Shown: positions 14,780 to 23,955, numbered from the stretch's first letter. The stretch: 64,000 bases of DNA from Kineococcus endophyticus (GCF_040796495.1 NZ_JBFNQN010000009.1:184448-248447), one strand, 5' to 3'. Notes: a model not told the origin generated them from the sequence alone. Numbers and translations: made by a program.

Positions 14780-16894
14780 TCAGCTCGCGGACGTCCCCGC
14801 GGTGCCCGAGGTGCTGCCGGCGACCGGCTGCGTCAGGTCGTAGACGGTGGTGCCGCCGACCGTGGTGGCCGTGAAGTTCTCCTCCACCCAGGCCTGGACC
14901 TGGCTGACGGTCGAGTCACCGCCCCGTCCGCCCGCCCCGCCGCCACCGGCGACGAGGTAGTGCACCTCACCCTCGGCGACGTACTGCTGGAACTGCGCCA
15001 GCGTCGGCGTCGGGTCGTTGCTCCAGCCGCCCATCGCCATGACGGCCGTCCCGCTGGCCAGCTCGTACGAGGCCGCGGTCTGGGAGCCGGAGACGGCCGC
15101 GGACCACGTCGTGCCCGCCGAGCGCAGGAGCGCCACGAGCTCGGCGTTGGCGGCGGTGCCCTCGCCGCCGCCCATCCCGCTCCCCGTCCGAGCGTCCGCC
15201 GCCTGGCCGTCGGGCATCCCCTGGGCGTCGCTCGGCGGCTGACCACCGCCGGGCTGACCGGTCGTGCCGGTCGTGCCGGTGGCCCCGTCGGTCCCCGGCC
15301 GCATCCCGCCGAAGCCGCCGCCCATCCCCCCACCCATGCCCACGCCCATGCCCATGCCCATGCCCATGCCACTGCCCATGCCACTGCCCGCCGACGCGCC
15401 GGCCGGGCCGACGGTCGGGATCGAGCCGGTGTGCGGGGTCGCGGCCGTCGCGACGGCGTAGGAGGCCGTACCGCCGAGACCGACGACGGTGGCCGACAGG
15501 ACGAGGACCACCGCGAGCCGCCGCAGCCGGGCCGGGGTGACGACGAAGGCGACCGCGAGCGCCGCGCTCAGGACCATCAGCACGGCCCCCGCCCAGACCC
15601 ACGTCCCGTTGCGCTGCAGCAGGACCAAGGCCCAGACACCCGCCGAGGCGAGCACGAGCGCCAGGCCGACGCGGGCCAGCAGCCGTTCGCGCCGCGCCCA
15701 GAGCAGCTGCCCGCCACCCGCGGCGAGCGCCGCGACCGCGGGGGCCAGCGCCACCGTGTAGTAGGGGTGGACGGTGCCCTCCATGTAGGCGAACGTCAGC
15801 CCCGACACGAGCAGCCAGCCGCCCCACAGCAGGAGCGAGGCGCGGCCGCGGTCGGTGCGGGGCGCGCGGCCGCGGGCGACGAGCCCGAGCACCAGCGCGA
15901 GGAGCGCCGCCGGCAGCAGCCAGGAGATCTCGTTGCCCATCTCGGAGGAGAACAGGCGCTGCCAGGTCGCCGCGCCGCCGAAGCTCGACCCGGGCTCGCC
16001 CCCGCTCATGCCCCCGCCGCCCCCGCCGCCGCTCCCGCCGAGGATGCGGCCCAGGCCGTTGTAGCCGAGGACGAGGTCCATGACGGTGCCGTCGGTGGAG
16101 CCGCCGATGTAGGGCTTCTCCCCCGGCCAGAACGTGACGGCGAGCACCCACCAGCCGGCCGAGACGACGACCGCCGCGGCGGCGCCGAGCAGGTGCAGGA
16201 GGCGCTTGGCCAGGCCCGTCGGGGCGGCCCACAGGTACACGAGCGCGAGACCCGGCAGGACGAGGAAGCCCTGCAGCATCTTCGTCAGGAACGCGAACCC
16301 GATGGCGACGCCGGCGAGCGCCAGCCAGCGCCAGGACGCCTTCTCCGTCGCCCGCACGGTGCCGTACGCACCGCCGGTCATGAGCAGGACGAGCAGGGCG
16401 TCGGGGTTGTCGAAGCGGAAGATCAGCGCGGCCGCCGGGGTGAGGGCCAGCGCGGCTCCCGCGACGAGCCCCGCGACGGGGCCGTGCCAGCGGCGGACCG
16501 CGGCCGTCAGCAGCCAGACGGCGCCGACGCCCTCGAGCGCCTGCGGGACCAGGAGCGTCCAGCTGCTGAACCCGAACGCGCGGGCCGCGAGCCCGGCCAC
16601 CCACAGGGACGCGGGCGGCTTGTCGACGGTGATGAAGTTCTGGGCGTCCAGGGAGCCGAAGAACCAGGCCTTCCAGCTCTGCGACCCGGCCTGGACGGCG
16701 GCGGCGTAGAAGCTGTTCGCGTAGCCGGAGGCGGACAGGTCGACGACGTACAGGACGCCGGTCGCCAGCAGCAGGGCGGCGGTGGCCCACCGCACCCAGC
16801 GCCGACGGGGCCACGCCCCGCCCGCGGACCCGCCGCCGGAGTCGCCCGTGTCCTGGCTGCCGCCCGTGCGCGCGGGGGTGGTCGTGGTGGTCAT
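14780..16894 (-). CDS. GT39-type membrane glycosyltransferase (YkcB-like) with Met/Gly-rich segment
   Basis: A 704-residue protein. Residues about 30-480 hold 11-12 membrane spans of the PMT/ArnT-like GT-C fold; NFITVDKPPASLWVAGL is the luminal loop with the catalytic Asp common to this family, and IFRFDNPDALLVLL is also conserved. Residues about 500-585 are a low-complexity segment alternating Met and Gly, then Thr/Gly/Pro. The C-terminal 120 residues (GTTWSAAVSGSQTAASYELASG, AVMAMGGWSND in pieces) match the extracytoplasmic YkcA/B domain. Such enzymes move a sugar from a polyprenyl carrier. ATG 16894 has GAGG upstream and gives a normal cytoplasmic start. Confidence 0.82.
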   Translation of the reverse strand: MTTTTTPARTGGSQDTGDSGGGSAGGAWPRRRWVRWATAALLLATGVLYVVDLSASGYANSFYAAAVQAGSQSWKAWFFGSLDAQNFITVDKPPASLWVAGLAARAFGFSSWTLLVPQALEGVGAVWLLTAAVRRWHGPVAGLVAGAALALTPAAALIFRFDNPDALLVLLMTGGAYGTVRATEKASWRWLALAGVAIGFAFLTKMLQGFLVLPGLALVYLWAAPTGLAKRLLHLLGAAAAVVVSAGWWVLAVTFWPGEKPYIGGSTDGTVMDLVLGYNGLGRILGGSGGGGGGGMSGGEPGSSFGGAATWQRLFSSEMGNEISWLLPAALLALVLGLVARGRAPRTDRGRASLLLWGGWLLVSGLTFAYMEGTVHPYYTVALAPAVAALAAGGGQLLWARRERLLARVGLALVLASAGVWALVLLQRNGTWVWAGAVLMVLSAALAVAFVVTPARLRRLAVVLVLSATVVGLGGTASYAVATAATPHTGSIPTVGPAGASAGSGMGSGMGMGMGMGVGMGGGMGGGFGGMRPGTDGATGTTGTTGQPGGGQPPSDAQGMPDGQAADARTGSGMGGGEGTAANAELVALLRSAGTTWSAAVSGSQTAASYELASGTAVMAMGGWSNDPTPTLAQFQQYVAEGEVHYLVAGGGGAGGRGGDSTVSQVQAWVEENFTATTVGGTTVYDLTQPVAGSTSGTAGTSAS

Positions 16895-17054
16895 GACCTC
16901 ACCGTCGGCCCCCACCCCCGCCCCCGGCCCTGAACGGCCTGTGAGCCACCCATGACCCTCCGCTCGTCCAGTGCTCGCCGGGGTGGTGGCTCGTCGACGC
17001 GTCGGGCCGGTGGGTCCGGCCCTCCGCGTCGACGGTCCGGACAGGGGCGGGCGC

Positions 17055-18149
17055 TCAGGGCAGGAGGGCCAGCACCTCGCGCCGCTGCCGGGCGAGCTGC
17101 TCGAGCAGGTCGAGCTCCTCCTGCGGCGTCGACTCCACCGTCCCGCGGCGCAGCCGGTCGCGGCGGAAGGCCAGCTCGGTGGCCGTCTCCTGGAACTCGC
17201 GGACGGCCTGCGCCGCACCGCGTCCCCCGCCATCCGCAGCGGCCGAGCGCGCCCGGCGCCGGGCGCGGGAGGACGCCAGCATCGACACCTCCGACTCCCC
17301 CAGCCAGCCCGTCCGGGCGTAGACCTGCAGGTGCCGGGCGATGAGCCGGGCCTCGCGCACCCGGGCGACGACGGCGACCGCGACCGCGGCGGCGAACACC
17401 GGTACCTGCAGCAGCAGGAACAGCTCCACGAACGAGGCGACCCCCGAGCTGGCCGAGGCGTTCCACAGCGCGTGCAGGACGACGGCGACGACGAGACCGA
17501 GCACGGGCGCCCCGACCCGGCGCCCCGGCGACCGGTGGCGGGCGGCGATGCCCAGGCCCACCCCGACGGCCATCGTGAACAGCGGGTGGGCGAACGGGGA
17601 GACGAGGCAGCGCAGGACGAACACGACGACGAGGGAGTCCGGCTGGTCGTCGCCGAGCGCGCGGCCGAGGTAGAGGACGTTCTCGAGGTAGGCGAACCCG
17701 ACGCCGACGAAGGCCGCGTACACGATGCCGTCGACGACGCCGTCGAACTGCCGCCGCTGCCGCAGGAGCAGCAGCAGGACGCCCAGCCCCTTGAGCACCT
17801 CCTCCACGACCGGCGCCACCACGACGGACGTGTTCGTCACGTCACCGACGGAGCCGTCCAGCAGCCGCGACGCCCCGGTGTTCAGGACGAGCGCGCCCAG
17901 GCTCGCGACGCAGGCGCCCCAGCCGAACGCGAAGGCGAGCAGGTGCGGCGGTTCGGCCTCGTGGCGGTCCAGCCACAGGACGGTCGCCAGCACGGGGCCG
18001 ACGGGCACGGCCGCGAGTGCGAGCCCCGGCAGGAGGCCGCGCCACCCCACCTCCGCCGTCACGGCGCCCAGGCTCAGCAGGCCGCACACGACGAGGACGA
18101 GGACCGTCAGGGGGGCCAGCGCGGACGCGCGGACTCGCGGCGCCGGCAT
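17055..18149 (-). CDS. PrsW-type glutamic intramembrane protease
   Basis: A 364-residue protein with about 8-9 membrane spans followed by a basic, helical cytosolic tail (residues 270-364). The PrsW signatures are present: APVVEEVLKGLG with the Glu pair at about 116-117, GFAYLENVLYLG near 155, HPLFTMAVGVGLG near 190, and VVLHALWN near 225. PrsW in Bacillus cleaves an anti-sigma factor; here no sigma or anti-sigma gene is adjacent, so the substrate is unknown. ATG 18149 is preferred over the upstream starts because the extra residues are low-complexity. Confidence 0.85.
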   Translation of the reverse strand: MPAPRVRASALAPLTVLVLVVCGLLSLGAVTAEVGWRGLLPGLALAAVPVGPVLATVLWLDRHEAEPPHLLAFAFGWGACVASLGALVLNTGASRLLDGSVGDVTNTSVVVAPVVEEVLKGLGVLLLLLRQRRQFDGVVDGIVYAAFVGVGFAYLENVLYLGRALGDDQPDSLVVVFVLRCLVSPFAHPLFTMAVGVGLGIAARHRSPGRRVGAPVLGLVVAVVLHALWNASASSGVASFVELFLLLQVPVFAAAVAVAVVARVREARLIARHLQVYARTGWLGESEVSMLASSRARRRARSAAADGGGRGAAQAVREFQETATELAFRRDRLRRGTVESTPQEELDLLEQLARQRREVLALLP

Positions 18150-18240
18150 GGCTCCGAGGGTACGGGCTGCCCCGACCGCCGCCCCTCCTCCGCCGCTGCC
18201 GCAGCACCGTCCCGCCACGCCGCCCCACTACGCTGCGACG

Positions 18241-18894
18241 GTGAGCAACGACAAGGCCACCGGCAAGGCCACGGACAAGGTCACGGACCGGATCGTCTGG
18301 ATCGACTGCGAGATGACGGGCCTGAGCCTGACCGACGACGCGCTCGTCGAGGTCGCGGTGCTCGTGACCGACGCCGACCTCAACGTGCTCGGGGAGGGGG
18401 TCGACGTCGTCATCAAGCCCCCGGCCGAGTCGCTCGAGCACATGGACCCGGTGGTCGTCGACATGCACACGTCGTCGGGGTTGCTCACCGAGATCCCGTC
18501 GGGGCGCACGCTGGCCGAGGCCGAGCAGATCGTCCTGGACTACGTGAAGCAGTGGGTCCCCGAACCCCGCAAGGCCCCGTTGGCGGGCAGCTCCGTGCAC
18601 ACCGACCGCGCGTTCCTGGCCCGCGACATGCTGCAGCTCACCGAGCACCTGCACTACCGGCTCATCGACGTCTCCTCGCTGAAGGAGCTGGCGCGCCGCT
18701 GGTTCCCGCGCGTGTACTTCCACACCCCGCGCAAGCACGGCGGGCACCGCGCCCTGGCCGACATCCGCGAGAGCATCCAGGAGCTGAAGTACTACCGCGA
18801 GGTCCTGTTCGTGCCCGAGCCCGGTCCGGACTCCGACACCGCCAAGGCCGCCGGCGCGAAGTTCGAGCTGAAGCCGGACGCCCCCGCGTCCTGA
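18241..18894 (+). CDS. orn: Oligoribonuclease
   Basis: A 217-residue DEDDh 3'-5' exonuclease that degrades nanoRNAs and, in many bacteria, pGpG from cyclic di-GMP breakdown. The motifs are WIDCEMTGLSL (Exo I Asp and Glu) near residue 20, the Exo II Asp in SSVHTDRAFL near 122, and HGGHRALADIRESI (Exo III His/Asp) near 170. The length is slightly above the usual 180-200 because of a charged N-terminal extension and an acidic tail. It is divergent from the PrsW-type gene and directly precedes tRNA-His, an order seen in other actinobacteria. Confidence 0.95.
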   Translation: MSNDKATGKATDKVTDRIVWIDCEMTGLSLTDDALVEVAVLVTDADLNVLGEGVDVVIKPPAESLEHMDPVVVDMHTSSGLLTEIPSGRTLAEAEQIVLDYVKQWVPEPRKAPLAGSSVHTDRAFLARDMLQLTEHLHYRLIDVSSLKELARRWFPRVYFHTPRKHGGHRALADIRESIQELKYYREVLFVPEPGPDSDTAKAAGAKFELKPDAPAS

Positions 18895-18994
18895 CGCTGG
18901 GCCGGGCGGGTCACGCGGTGGGCTCGGTGTCCCGGGGCAGGCCCGTGCGCGTGTATCCTCGACCCGTCACGTGCGCTGCTGTGCGCGTGTCGTG

Positions 18995-19070
18995 GTGGGT
19001 GTAGCTCAGCTGGTAGAGCACCTGGTTGTGGTCCAGGAAGTCGCGGGTTCAAGTCCCGTCACTCACCCCA
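18995..19070 (+). tRNA. tRNA-His (GTG anticodon)
   Basis: A full cloverleaf can be drawn. The acceptor stem 18995-19001 pairs with 19060-19066 with one G-T. The anticodon stem CCTGG/CCAGG holds GTG at 19028-19030, and the T arm is CGGGTTCAAGTCCCG. The 3' CCA is encoded at 19068-19070. The extra 5' G needed for histidine tRNA (position -1) is present at 18994 and can pair with C at 19067. A TATCCT box at 18954-18959 is a reasonable -10. Confidence 0.97.
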
Positions 19071-19082
19071 CGCAGGACGAGA

Positions 19083-19109
19083 GGGCGGTCCCGGGTCACC
19101 GGGCCGCCC
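19083..19109. terminator. Hairpin between tRNA-His and the convergent gene
   Basis: GGGCGG-T-CCCGG at 19083-19094 pairs with CCGGGCCGCCC at 19099-19109 with one bulged T and a 4-base loop. It lies 12 bases after the tRNA and 9 bases past the stop of the minus-strand gene, so it can end both transcripts. Confidence 0.65.
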
Positions 19110-19118
19110 TTCGTCGTC

Positions 19119-19739
19119 CTACGTGTTCTGCCCCTCGCTGCGCGCGATCCGCAGCCTCCCGATCGCGACGAGCTGCTCGCGCAACCACGCGAGGTAGGCG
19201 TCCCGGTCGGCGCGCAGGCCCAGGGAGATGACGGGCTGCCCGACGACGTCCCACGCGTGGGCGCCCGCGACGGGCAGGACGAGGATCCGCAGGTCGAACG
19301 GCCGGATGCGCCAGCCCAGCTCGCGCTCCACACCGCTGACGAGGTTCGTCTCGAAGAGGGCGCTGGGCGAGCGGGCGATGACGCGCTTCTCGATCTCGCG
19401 GACGCGGGCGCACCAGGCGACGGCGTCGTCCATCCCGAGCTCGGCGATGCCCCGCAGCTCGGTGCGCCCCCGCAGCCCCGGGTAGCGCGGCGGCAGGATG
19501 GACGTCAGCGCGTCCGCGCCGCCGGGGAAGCGCTCGACCCACCAGTCCGCCCACTGCCGCGACGCGGCCTCCAGGCCGGCCTCGACGTGCAGGCGCCGCA
19601 CGGGCGGGTCGAGCGGGGGCAGGTCGGGCAGCACGGGGGACGTCGGGGGCGCGAGGCCGGCGGCGTCCCGCAGGTGCAGGGCCAGCAGCAACGACTGCGG
19701 CATGGTGAGGTCGATCCCCCAGGCTCCGACGTCCTGCAT
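19119..19739 (-). CDS. Uncharacterised protein, 206 residues
   Basis: I do not recognise a family. It is a soluble protein with no signal or membrane span. It has a Pro-rich stretch at about residues 25-50, a conserved-looking Trp pair (QWADWWVERFPGG), and a mixed alpha/beta C-terminal half ending in LRIARSEGQNT. Codon use and third-position GC match the neighbouring genes, and the frame is the only credible one here. ATG 19739 is chosen because upstream residues look like untranslated leader. It lies between tRNA-His and two small genes and shares a terminator with the tRNA. Confidence 0.65.
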   Translation of the reverse strand: MQDVGAWGIDLTMPQSLLLALHLRDAAGLAPPTSPVLPDLPPLDPPVRRLHVEAGLEAASRQWADWWVERFPGGADALTSILPPRYPGLRGRTELRGIAELGMDDAVAWCARVREIEKRVIARSPSALFETNLVSGVERELGWRIRPFDLRILVLPVAGAHAWDVVGQPVISLGLRADRDAYLAWLREQLVAIGRLRIARSEGQNT

Positions 19740-19880
19740 CGCACCACTGTGCGCGGTGGTGCACCCCGCGTCCACCCTGAACGGGTGGTGGACGCCGGCT
19801 CGGTGTCACCCCTGGGGGTGATGCCCGGGTCCCGCCCGGGGCCGATGTGCCCGACCCGGGCCCGCACCTACGGTCGGGCC

Positions 19881-20063
19881 ATGACCGCCCCGGTGCTGAC
19901 CCGCTACCCGCTCGACGCCTCGGCCGCCCGCCGCCGGCGACGGCGGATCGCGGTCGTCGTGGCGGTGCGGCGCGAGGCCGTCGAGCGGCTCGGGGTCCCC
20001 GCGGTCACCCCGGGGGCGACCCCCGTGGCCGGTCGTCGGGCGGAGGTCGTGCGCGGTCGGTGA
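19881..20063 (+). CDS. Small Arg-rich protein, 60 residues (tentative)
   Basis: An ATG-started frame of 60 residues with a basic patch (AARRRRRRIAVVVAVRREAVERL) split around residues 14-37 and a Pro/Gly/Thr tail. It is divergent from the 206-residue gene. No strong ribosome site is seen. It may be a small DNA-binding or membrane-associated peptide or not a gene at all. Confidence 0.35.
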   Translation: MTAPVLTRYPLDASAARRRRRRIAVVVAVRREAVERLGVPAVTPGATPVAGRRAEVVRGR

Positions 20064-20190
20064 CGACCCGGGCCCGCCGCTGCGCCGGACGGGCCCTGTC
20101 GCCGGGCCCGTCTCAAGGAACACCCCACGGCGGACGACGTTCTGTGCATCCCCTGCACGTGAGGGGGTGGTCCAGTCCTCGGGAGGATGC

Positions 20191-20367
20191 ATGACGCAGG
20201 AGAAGACGCCGTCCGCCGACAGCGCCACCGAACCGGTGATGGAGATGCTCTCGGAGCACATCCCGCTGTCCCTGATCATGGACATGGCCTCGCCGGACGG
20301 TCCGCACTCCGCGGAGCTGCTGGCCGCCGAGGGCCTGCCCGACGACGAGTGGTGGAACCAGGGCTGA
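20191..20367 (+). CDS. Conserved-looking small acidic protein, 58 residues
   Basis: It starts at ATG 20191 with GGGAGG five bases upstream. The core SEHIPLSLIMDMASPDGPHS and the ending EGLPDDEWWNQG resemble a small acidic protein family common in actinobacteria, whose function is unknown to me. There is no membrane span or Cys. It is a single gene; a short GC hairpin (20406-20419) follows, and tRNA-Lys lies 117 bases downstream. Confidence 0.7.
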   Translation: MTQEKTPSADSATEPVMEMLSEHIPLSLIMDMASPDGPHSAELLAAEGLPDDEWWNQG

Positions 20368-20484
20368 CCCGGGCCCACCCCTCGAGTGCACGGTCCGGTC
20401 CCGCGGGGGGCACGCCCCCTCTCGTTCCCCCCGGGGGCCGGATTTCGTCGCTCCGGTGCAGGTCTGCTAACGTTCTTCTCGTAC

Positions 20485-20557
<73 letters not shown>

Positions 20558-20571
20558 CTTCTGAAAGACCT

Positions 20572-20601
20572 GCGGCGCAGTCACTCCGGTGACTGCGCCG
20601 C
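20572..20601 (+). terminator. Terminator of tRNA-Lys
   Basis: A perfect 13-base stem (20572-20584 with 20589-20601) with a TCCG tetraloop starts 15 bases after the tRNA and is followed by a T-containing stretch (TGGTGTTTCC). Confidence 0.85.
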
Positions 20602-20670
20602 TGGTGTTTCCGCAGGAACCTCCGAACTCCGCCCGGCCGACGTGACGCACCTCACCCCTCTGGAGCACCC

Positions 20671-21255
20671 GTGGGCCCCGACGGTTCCCCGCGCTGGGCG
20701 CACGTGACGAGCGAGGTGCTCGCCCCCTGGTGGCTGGCCGCCGTGATGCCCGTCCTGGTCTCGACGCTCACGACGACGCCGGCCTGGCGCGGCGCCCTCT
20801 CCGGCCTGCTCGTCACCGTCCTGTGCGCGGTCGTCCCCGTCGCCGTGGTCCTCGCCGGGGTCCGCCGCGGCCGGTACGCCTCCCTCCACGTGCCCCGGCG
20901 CGAGGACCGTCCGCCGCTGCTGGCGATGGTCGCGGGGCTGACGGCGCTGACGGCCGTCCTCCTCGTCCTGCTCGACGGGGCGACGTCGTCCCTGGTCTTC
21001 CTCGGCCTCATGGCGGCGTGCGCCGTCGTCGGGGTCGTCGTCTCGCGGTCCTGGAAGATCTCGCTGCACGCGATGGTCGTCGCGGCGTCCGCCGTCGTCC
21101 TCGTGGGCCTGGTCCCCCCGACGGCACCCGCGCTGCTGGCCGTCCCCCTCGTCGCCGCGGCCCGCGTCCGGCTCGGCGTGCACACGCTCGCGCAGGTCGT
21201 GGTCGGGGCGGCCGTGGGCGTCGTCCTCGCGGCGGGGTCGCTGGCCCTGTCCTGA
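20671..21255 (+). CDS. PAP2-like membrane protein with degenerate active site
   Basis: A 194-residue protein with five to six membrane spans. The C-terminal part echoes the phosphatidic-acid-phosphatase (PAP2) motifs: SRSWKISLHA corresponds to the Ser-Gly-His motif, and ARVRLGVHTLAQVVVGAAVG to the final Arg...His...Asp motif, with the usual Asp replaced by Gln. The N-terminal Lys/Arg motif is not clear. It may therefore be an inactive or altered lipid phosphatase. GTG 20671 has CTGGAG upstream. It faces the large PAS/PP2C gene, whose stop is 18 bases away on the other strand. Confidence 0.65.
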   Translation: MGPDGSPRWAHVTSEVLAPWWLAAVMPVLVSTLTTTPAWRGALSGLLVTVLCAVVPVAVVLAGVRRGRYASLHVPRREDRPPLLAMVAGLTALTAVLLVLLDGATSSLVFLGLMAACAVVGVVVSRSWKISLHAMVVAASAVVLVGLVPPTAPALLAVPLVAAARVRLGVHTLAQVVVGAAVGVVLAAGSLALS

Positions 21256-21273
21256 CGGGGGTCCCGGCGGGCC

Positions 21274-23955
21274 TCAGCCCCGCGGGCGCAGCCGGACCGC
21301 GAGGACGGCGACGTCGTCGGCCGCCTCGGCGGGCAGCGTCCTGGCCAGCACCCCGTCGACGAGGGCGTCGAGGTCCGCGGGGTGCTCGGCGGCGACCGCG
21401 ACCACGGCGGCCGCGAGCGCCGCGAACCCCTCGTCCAGGGACGCGTCGCGCCGTTCGACGAGGCCGTCGGTGTGGAGGAGGACGGTGGCGCCCGCGGGCA
21501 GGTCCACGACGTGGTCCCGCCGGGGCGCGGCCGGGTCGACCCCGAGCAGCAGGTCGGCGTCGGGGGCCTCGAGGGCCGTGACCGAGCCCTCGGGCCCCAG
21601 GACGAGCGCCGGCGGGTGCCCGGCCGAGGACCAGCGCAGTCGCGTGCCGCCGCCCCCACCGGGGACGTCCTCCAGCCGCACGGCGAGGACGCTGGCGGTG
21701 ACGTCCGGCTGGGAGGAGACGACGACCCGGTCGGCGCGGGCCAGCACCTCGGCGGGCGGGTCGTCGCCGACGGCCGTCAGGGTCCGCACGACCGTCCGCA
21801 CCTGGGCCATGACGGTCGCGGCCCGGGTGTCGTGGCCGACGACGTCCCCGATGACGAGGACCGTGCCGCCGGGCTGCTCCACGGCGTCGTACCAGTCGCC
21901 CCCGACCTGCGCCGTCCGCGCCGACGGCACGTACCGCACGACGACGTCGGCGTGGGGCGGCGCCGGCGGGTCGGTGAGCAGGGACCGCTGCAGCGCCTCG
22001 GCGAAGCGCCGTTGGAGTCGGTGCAGGCGCGCGGACTCCAGGGCGAGCCCGGCCCGGCCCGCGAGCTCGACGACGGTCTGCACGTCCTCGTCGTCCAGGG
22101 GCGCGCGGTCCGGGCCCGAGAGCAGCGTCAGCAGGCCGACCGTCCGCCCGCGACCCCGCAGCGGGAGCACCAGCGCCGAGGAGGGGGCGAGCTCGGCCAG
22201 CACGCGGCGCGCGGTCCCGTCCGGGCTGAGCACGGCCGAGACGGCCGCGGTGGCGTCGGCGACCCGCAGGGGCCGGCCCTCCCGCAGCGCCCGCCAGAGG
22301 AAGGCGTGCTCGGTGAGGTCGGGCAGGCGGTGCTCGGCGTAGCGGACGACGAGCGGGACCCGGTCGGGGTCGCGGTGCCAGCGGCCCACGTCGCGCAGGC
22401 CGCGTCGCAGGTCGTCGGGGTGCGGGACGGAGCGGACGGGGGTGTTCACCGCGTGCTCCTCCTCTTCGGCCCCGTCGTCGACGAGGGTGACGACGGACCA
22501 GTCCGCGAGGGCCGGGACGACGAGCTCGGCCAGCCGCTGGGCGGCGTCGTCGGCGTCGTCGGGGTCGTCGGGGTCGTCGGTGGCGTCGGGTCCGGTGAAG
22601 ACCGCGGTGACCTCGGCCAGGAGGGCCGCCCGCGTGCCGAGGCGCTCGACCGCCCGCGCCGCCGCACGACGGGCCGTGGTGTCGACGAGGTAGACGGCCA
22701 GCCCCTCCCCCTCGGCCACGGCGCGCACCTCGACCCACCGCTCCGGCGGTCCCGGACGGGTGACGTCCGCGACCGCCTCACCCTCCCGCTGGGCCTGCCG
22801 GACGAGGTCCTCGAGGACGTCGGTCGCGGTGGGGTCGCCGGCGAAGAGGTCGACGACCGTGCGTCCCACCAGGTCCGCGCGCGGGGTGCCGGACAACGCC
22901 TCCGCGGCCGCGTTGACGTGCACGACCCGCCAGTCGCGGTCGACCGCGACGTAGCCGACCGCCATGCCCTCCAGCGCACCGGCGATGCGCTCGACGACAC
23001 GGTGCTGGGCCGTGACGTCCAGGACCGTCCCGACGAGCCGCTCGGACCCCCCGGCCCCGTCGCGCAGGACGCGGCCGCGCGCTTCCATCCAGCGGGTCGT
23101 CCCGTCGGGCAGCACGACCCGGTAGGAGGAGGTGTACGCGCCGGTCGCGACGGCGACGGCGAGGTCGGCGCGCACGGTGCCGCGGTCGTCGGGGTGGATC
23201 CGGTCGATCGCGAAGTCCACCTCGTCGGTGAACTCCTCGCGGGTCAGGCCGAACAGGGCCAGCGTCTGCTCGTCCCACACGACCCGGCCGGTGGCCACCT
23301 CCAGATCGAAGGTCCCGACGCCCGCGGAGGCGACGGCCGCCTCCAGCACGGACGAGCCCGACGCGACCTCGCCCACGACGGCGAGCTCGAGCTCCGCGGT
23401 CGCGGCGTCCGCGAGGTGCTGCAGCAGGGAGGCGTCCCCGGCCTCCCAGTCGCGGGCGCCGGGGTCGAAGACGCACAGGGCACCGACGACCCGTCCGTCC
23501 CGCGTGGCCAGGGGCGCTCCGAGGTAGGAGCCGACGCGCCCGTCGCGGACGGCCGGGAGCTCGGCGACGCGCACGTCGAGGTGGGTGTCGGGGATGACGA
23601 GCGGTCGCGCCGCCGCGGCGGTCTGCGAGCAGACGGTCAGGGCCAGCGCCTCCCCCGGGGTCCGCCCGGGGTCGACGGGCTGGGGGCCGCTGACGCCGAC
23701 GACCGTCGGCCCGTCGGCCAGCAGGGAGATGCGGCCCGAGGACACCCCGAACAGCCGTGCCGCCACGGACGCCAGGCCGTCGAGGTCGGGACGAGCGGTC
23801 GCCGCCTGCAGCTTCCGCGCGGTCGCCGTGCGGGTCGCGTCGGCCGTCAGCTGCTCCGCTGCGCGCGCCGCGTCGTCGCGGGGTGGGCGGGCCGGTCGCG
23901 GCAGGGACGGACGGACGGGCACGACGGGAGGAGCGGGGACACGGGCGTCGTCCAC
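21274..23955 (-). CDS. GAF-PAS-PAS-GAF sensor with SpoIIE/PP2C phosphatase domain
   Basis: An 893-residue cytosolic signalling protein. In order: a Pro/Arg-rich N-terminus; GAF (about 60-190, ARLFGVSSGRISLLADG, GSYLGAPLATRDGRVVGALCVFD split); PAS with PAC (about 205-320, FDLEVATGRVVWDEQTL, RYRVVLPDGTTRWMEARG-like); a second PAS (about 325-430, VNAAAEALSGTPRADLVGR); GAF (about 440-620); and PP2C (about 650-890, GGDWYDAVEQPGG, VIGDVVGHDTRAATVMAQ, LLHTDGLVERRDASLDEG, DDVAVLAVRL). The metal-binding Asp residues of the phosphatase appear present. Such RsbU/SpoIIE-like enzymes usually act on anti-anti-sigma proteins; none is in the window. GTG 23955 follows GAGAGGGGG. Confidence 0.88.
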   Translation of the reverse strand: MDDARVPAPPVVPVRPSLPRPARPPRDDAARAAEQLTADATRTATARKLQAATARPDLDGLASVAARLFGVSSGRISLLADGPTVVGVSGPQPVDPGRTPGEALALTVCSQTAAAARPLVIPDTHLDVRVAELPAVRDGRVGSYLGAPLATRDGRVVGALCVFDPGARDWEAGDASLLQHLADAATAELELAVVGEVASGSSVLEAAVASAGVGTFDLEVATGRVVWDEQTLALFGLTREEFTDEVDFAIDRIHPDDRGTVRADLAVAVATGAYTSSYRVVLPDGTTRWMEARGRVLRDGAGGSERLVGTVLDVTAQHRVVERIAGALEGMAVGYVAVDRDWRVVHVNAAAEALSGTPRADLVGRTVVDLFAGDPTATDVLEDLVRQAQREGEAVADVTRPGPPERWVEVRAVAEGEGLAVYLVDTTARRAAARAVERLGTRAALLAEVTAVFTGPDATDDPDDPDDADDAAQRLAELVVPALADWSVVTLVDDGAEEEEHAVNTPVRSVPHPDDLRRGLRDVGRWHRDPDRVPLVVRYAEHRLPDLTEHAFLWRALREGRPLRVADATAAVSAVLSPDGTARRVLAELAPSSALVLPLRGRGRTVGLLTLLSGPDRAPLDDEDVQTVVELAGRAGLALESARLHRLQRRFAEALQRSLLTDPPAPPHADVVVRYVPSARTAQVGGDWYDAVEQPGGTVLVIGDVVGHDTRAATVMAQVRTVVRTLTAVGDDPPAEVLARADRVVVSSQPDVTASVLAVRLEDVPGGGGGTRLRWSSAGHPPALVLGPEGSVTALEAPDADLLLGVDPAAPRRDHVVDLPAGATVLLHTDGLVERRDASLDEGFAALAAAVVAVAAEHPADLDALVDGVLARTLPAEAADDVAVLAVRLRPRG

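Noticed and set aside
15300..15395. Tandem CATGCC-type DNA repeats, possible CRISPR or satellite
   Set aside because: The units are 6-12 bases with no spacers and keep the reading frame of the GT39 gene, where they encode the Met/Gly segment. They are coding low complexity, not an array.
22540..22610. Repeated GTCGTCGGG-type sequence as a possible regulatory repeat
   Set aside because: It is in frame and encodes an acidic Asp/Pro linker (DDPDDPDDADD) inside the GAF/PP2C protein.
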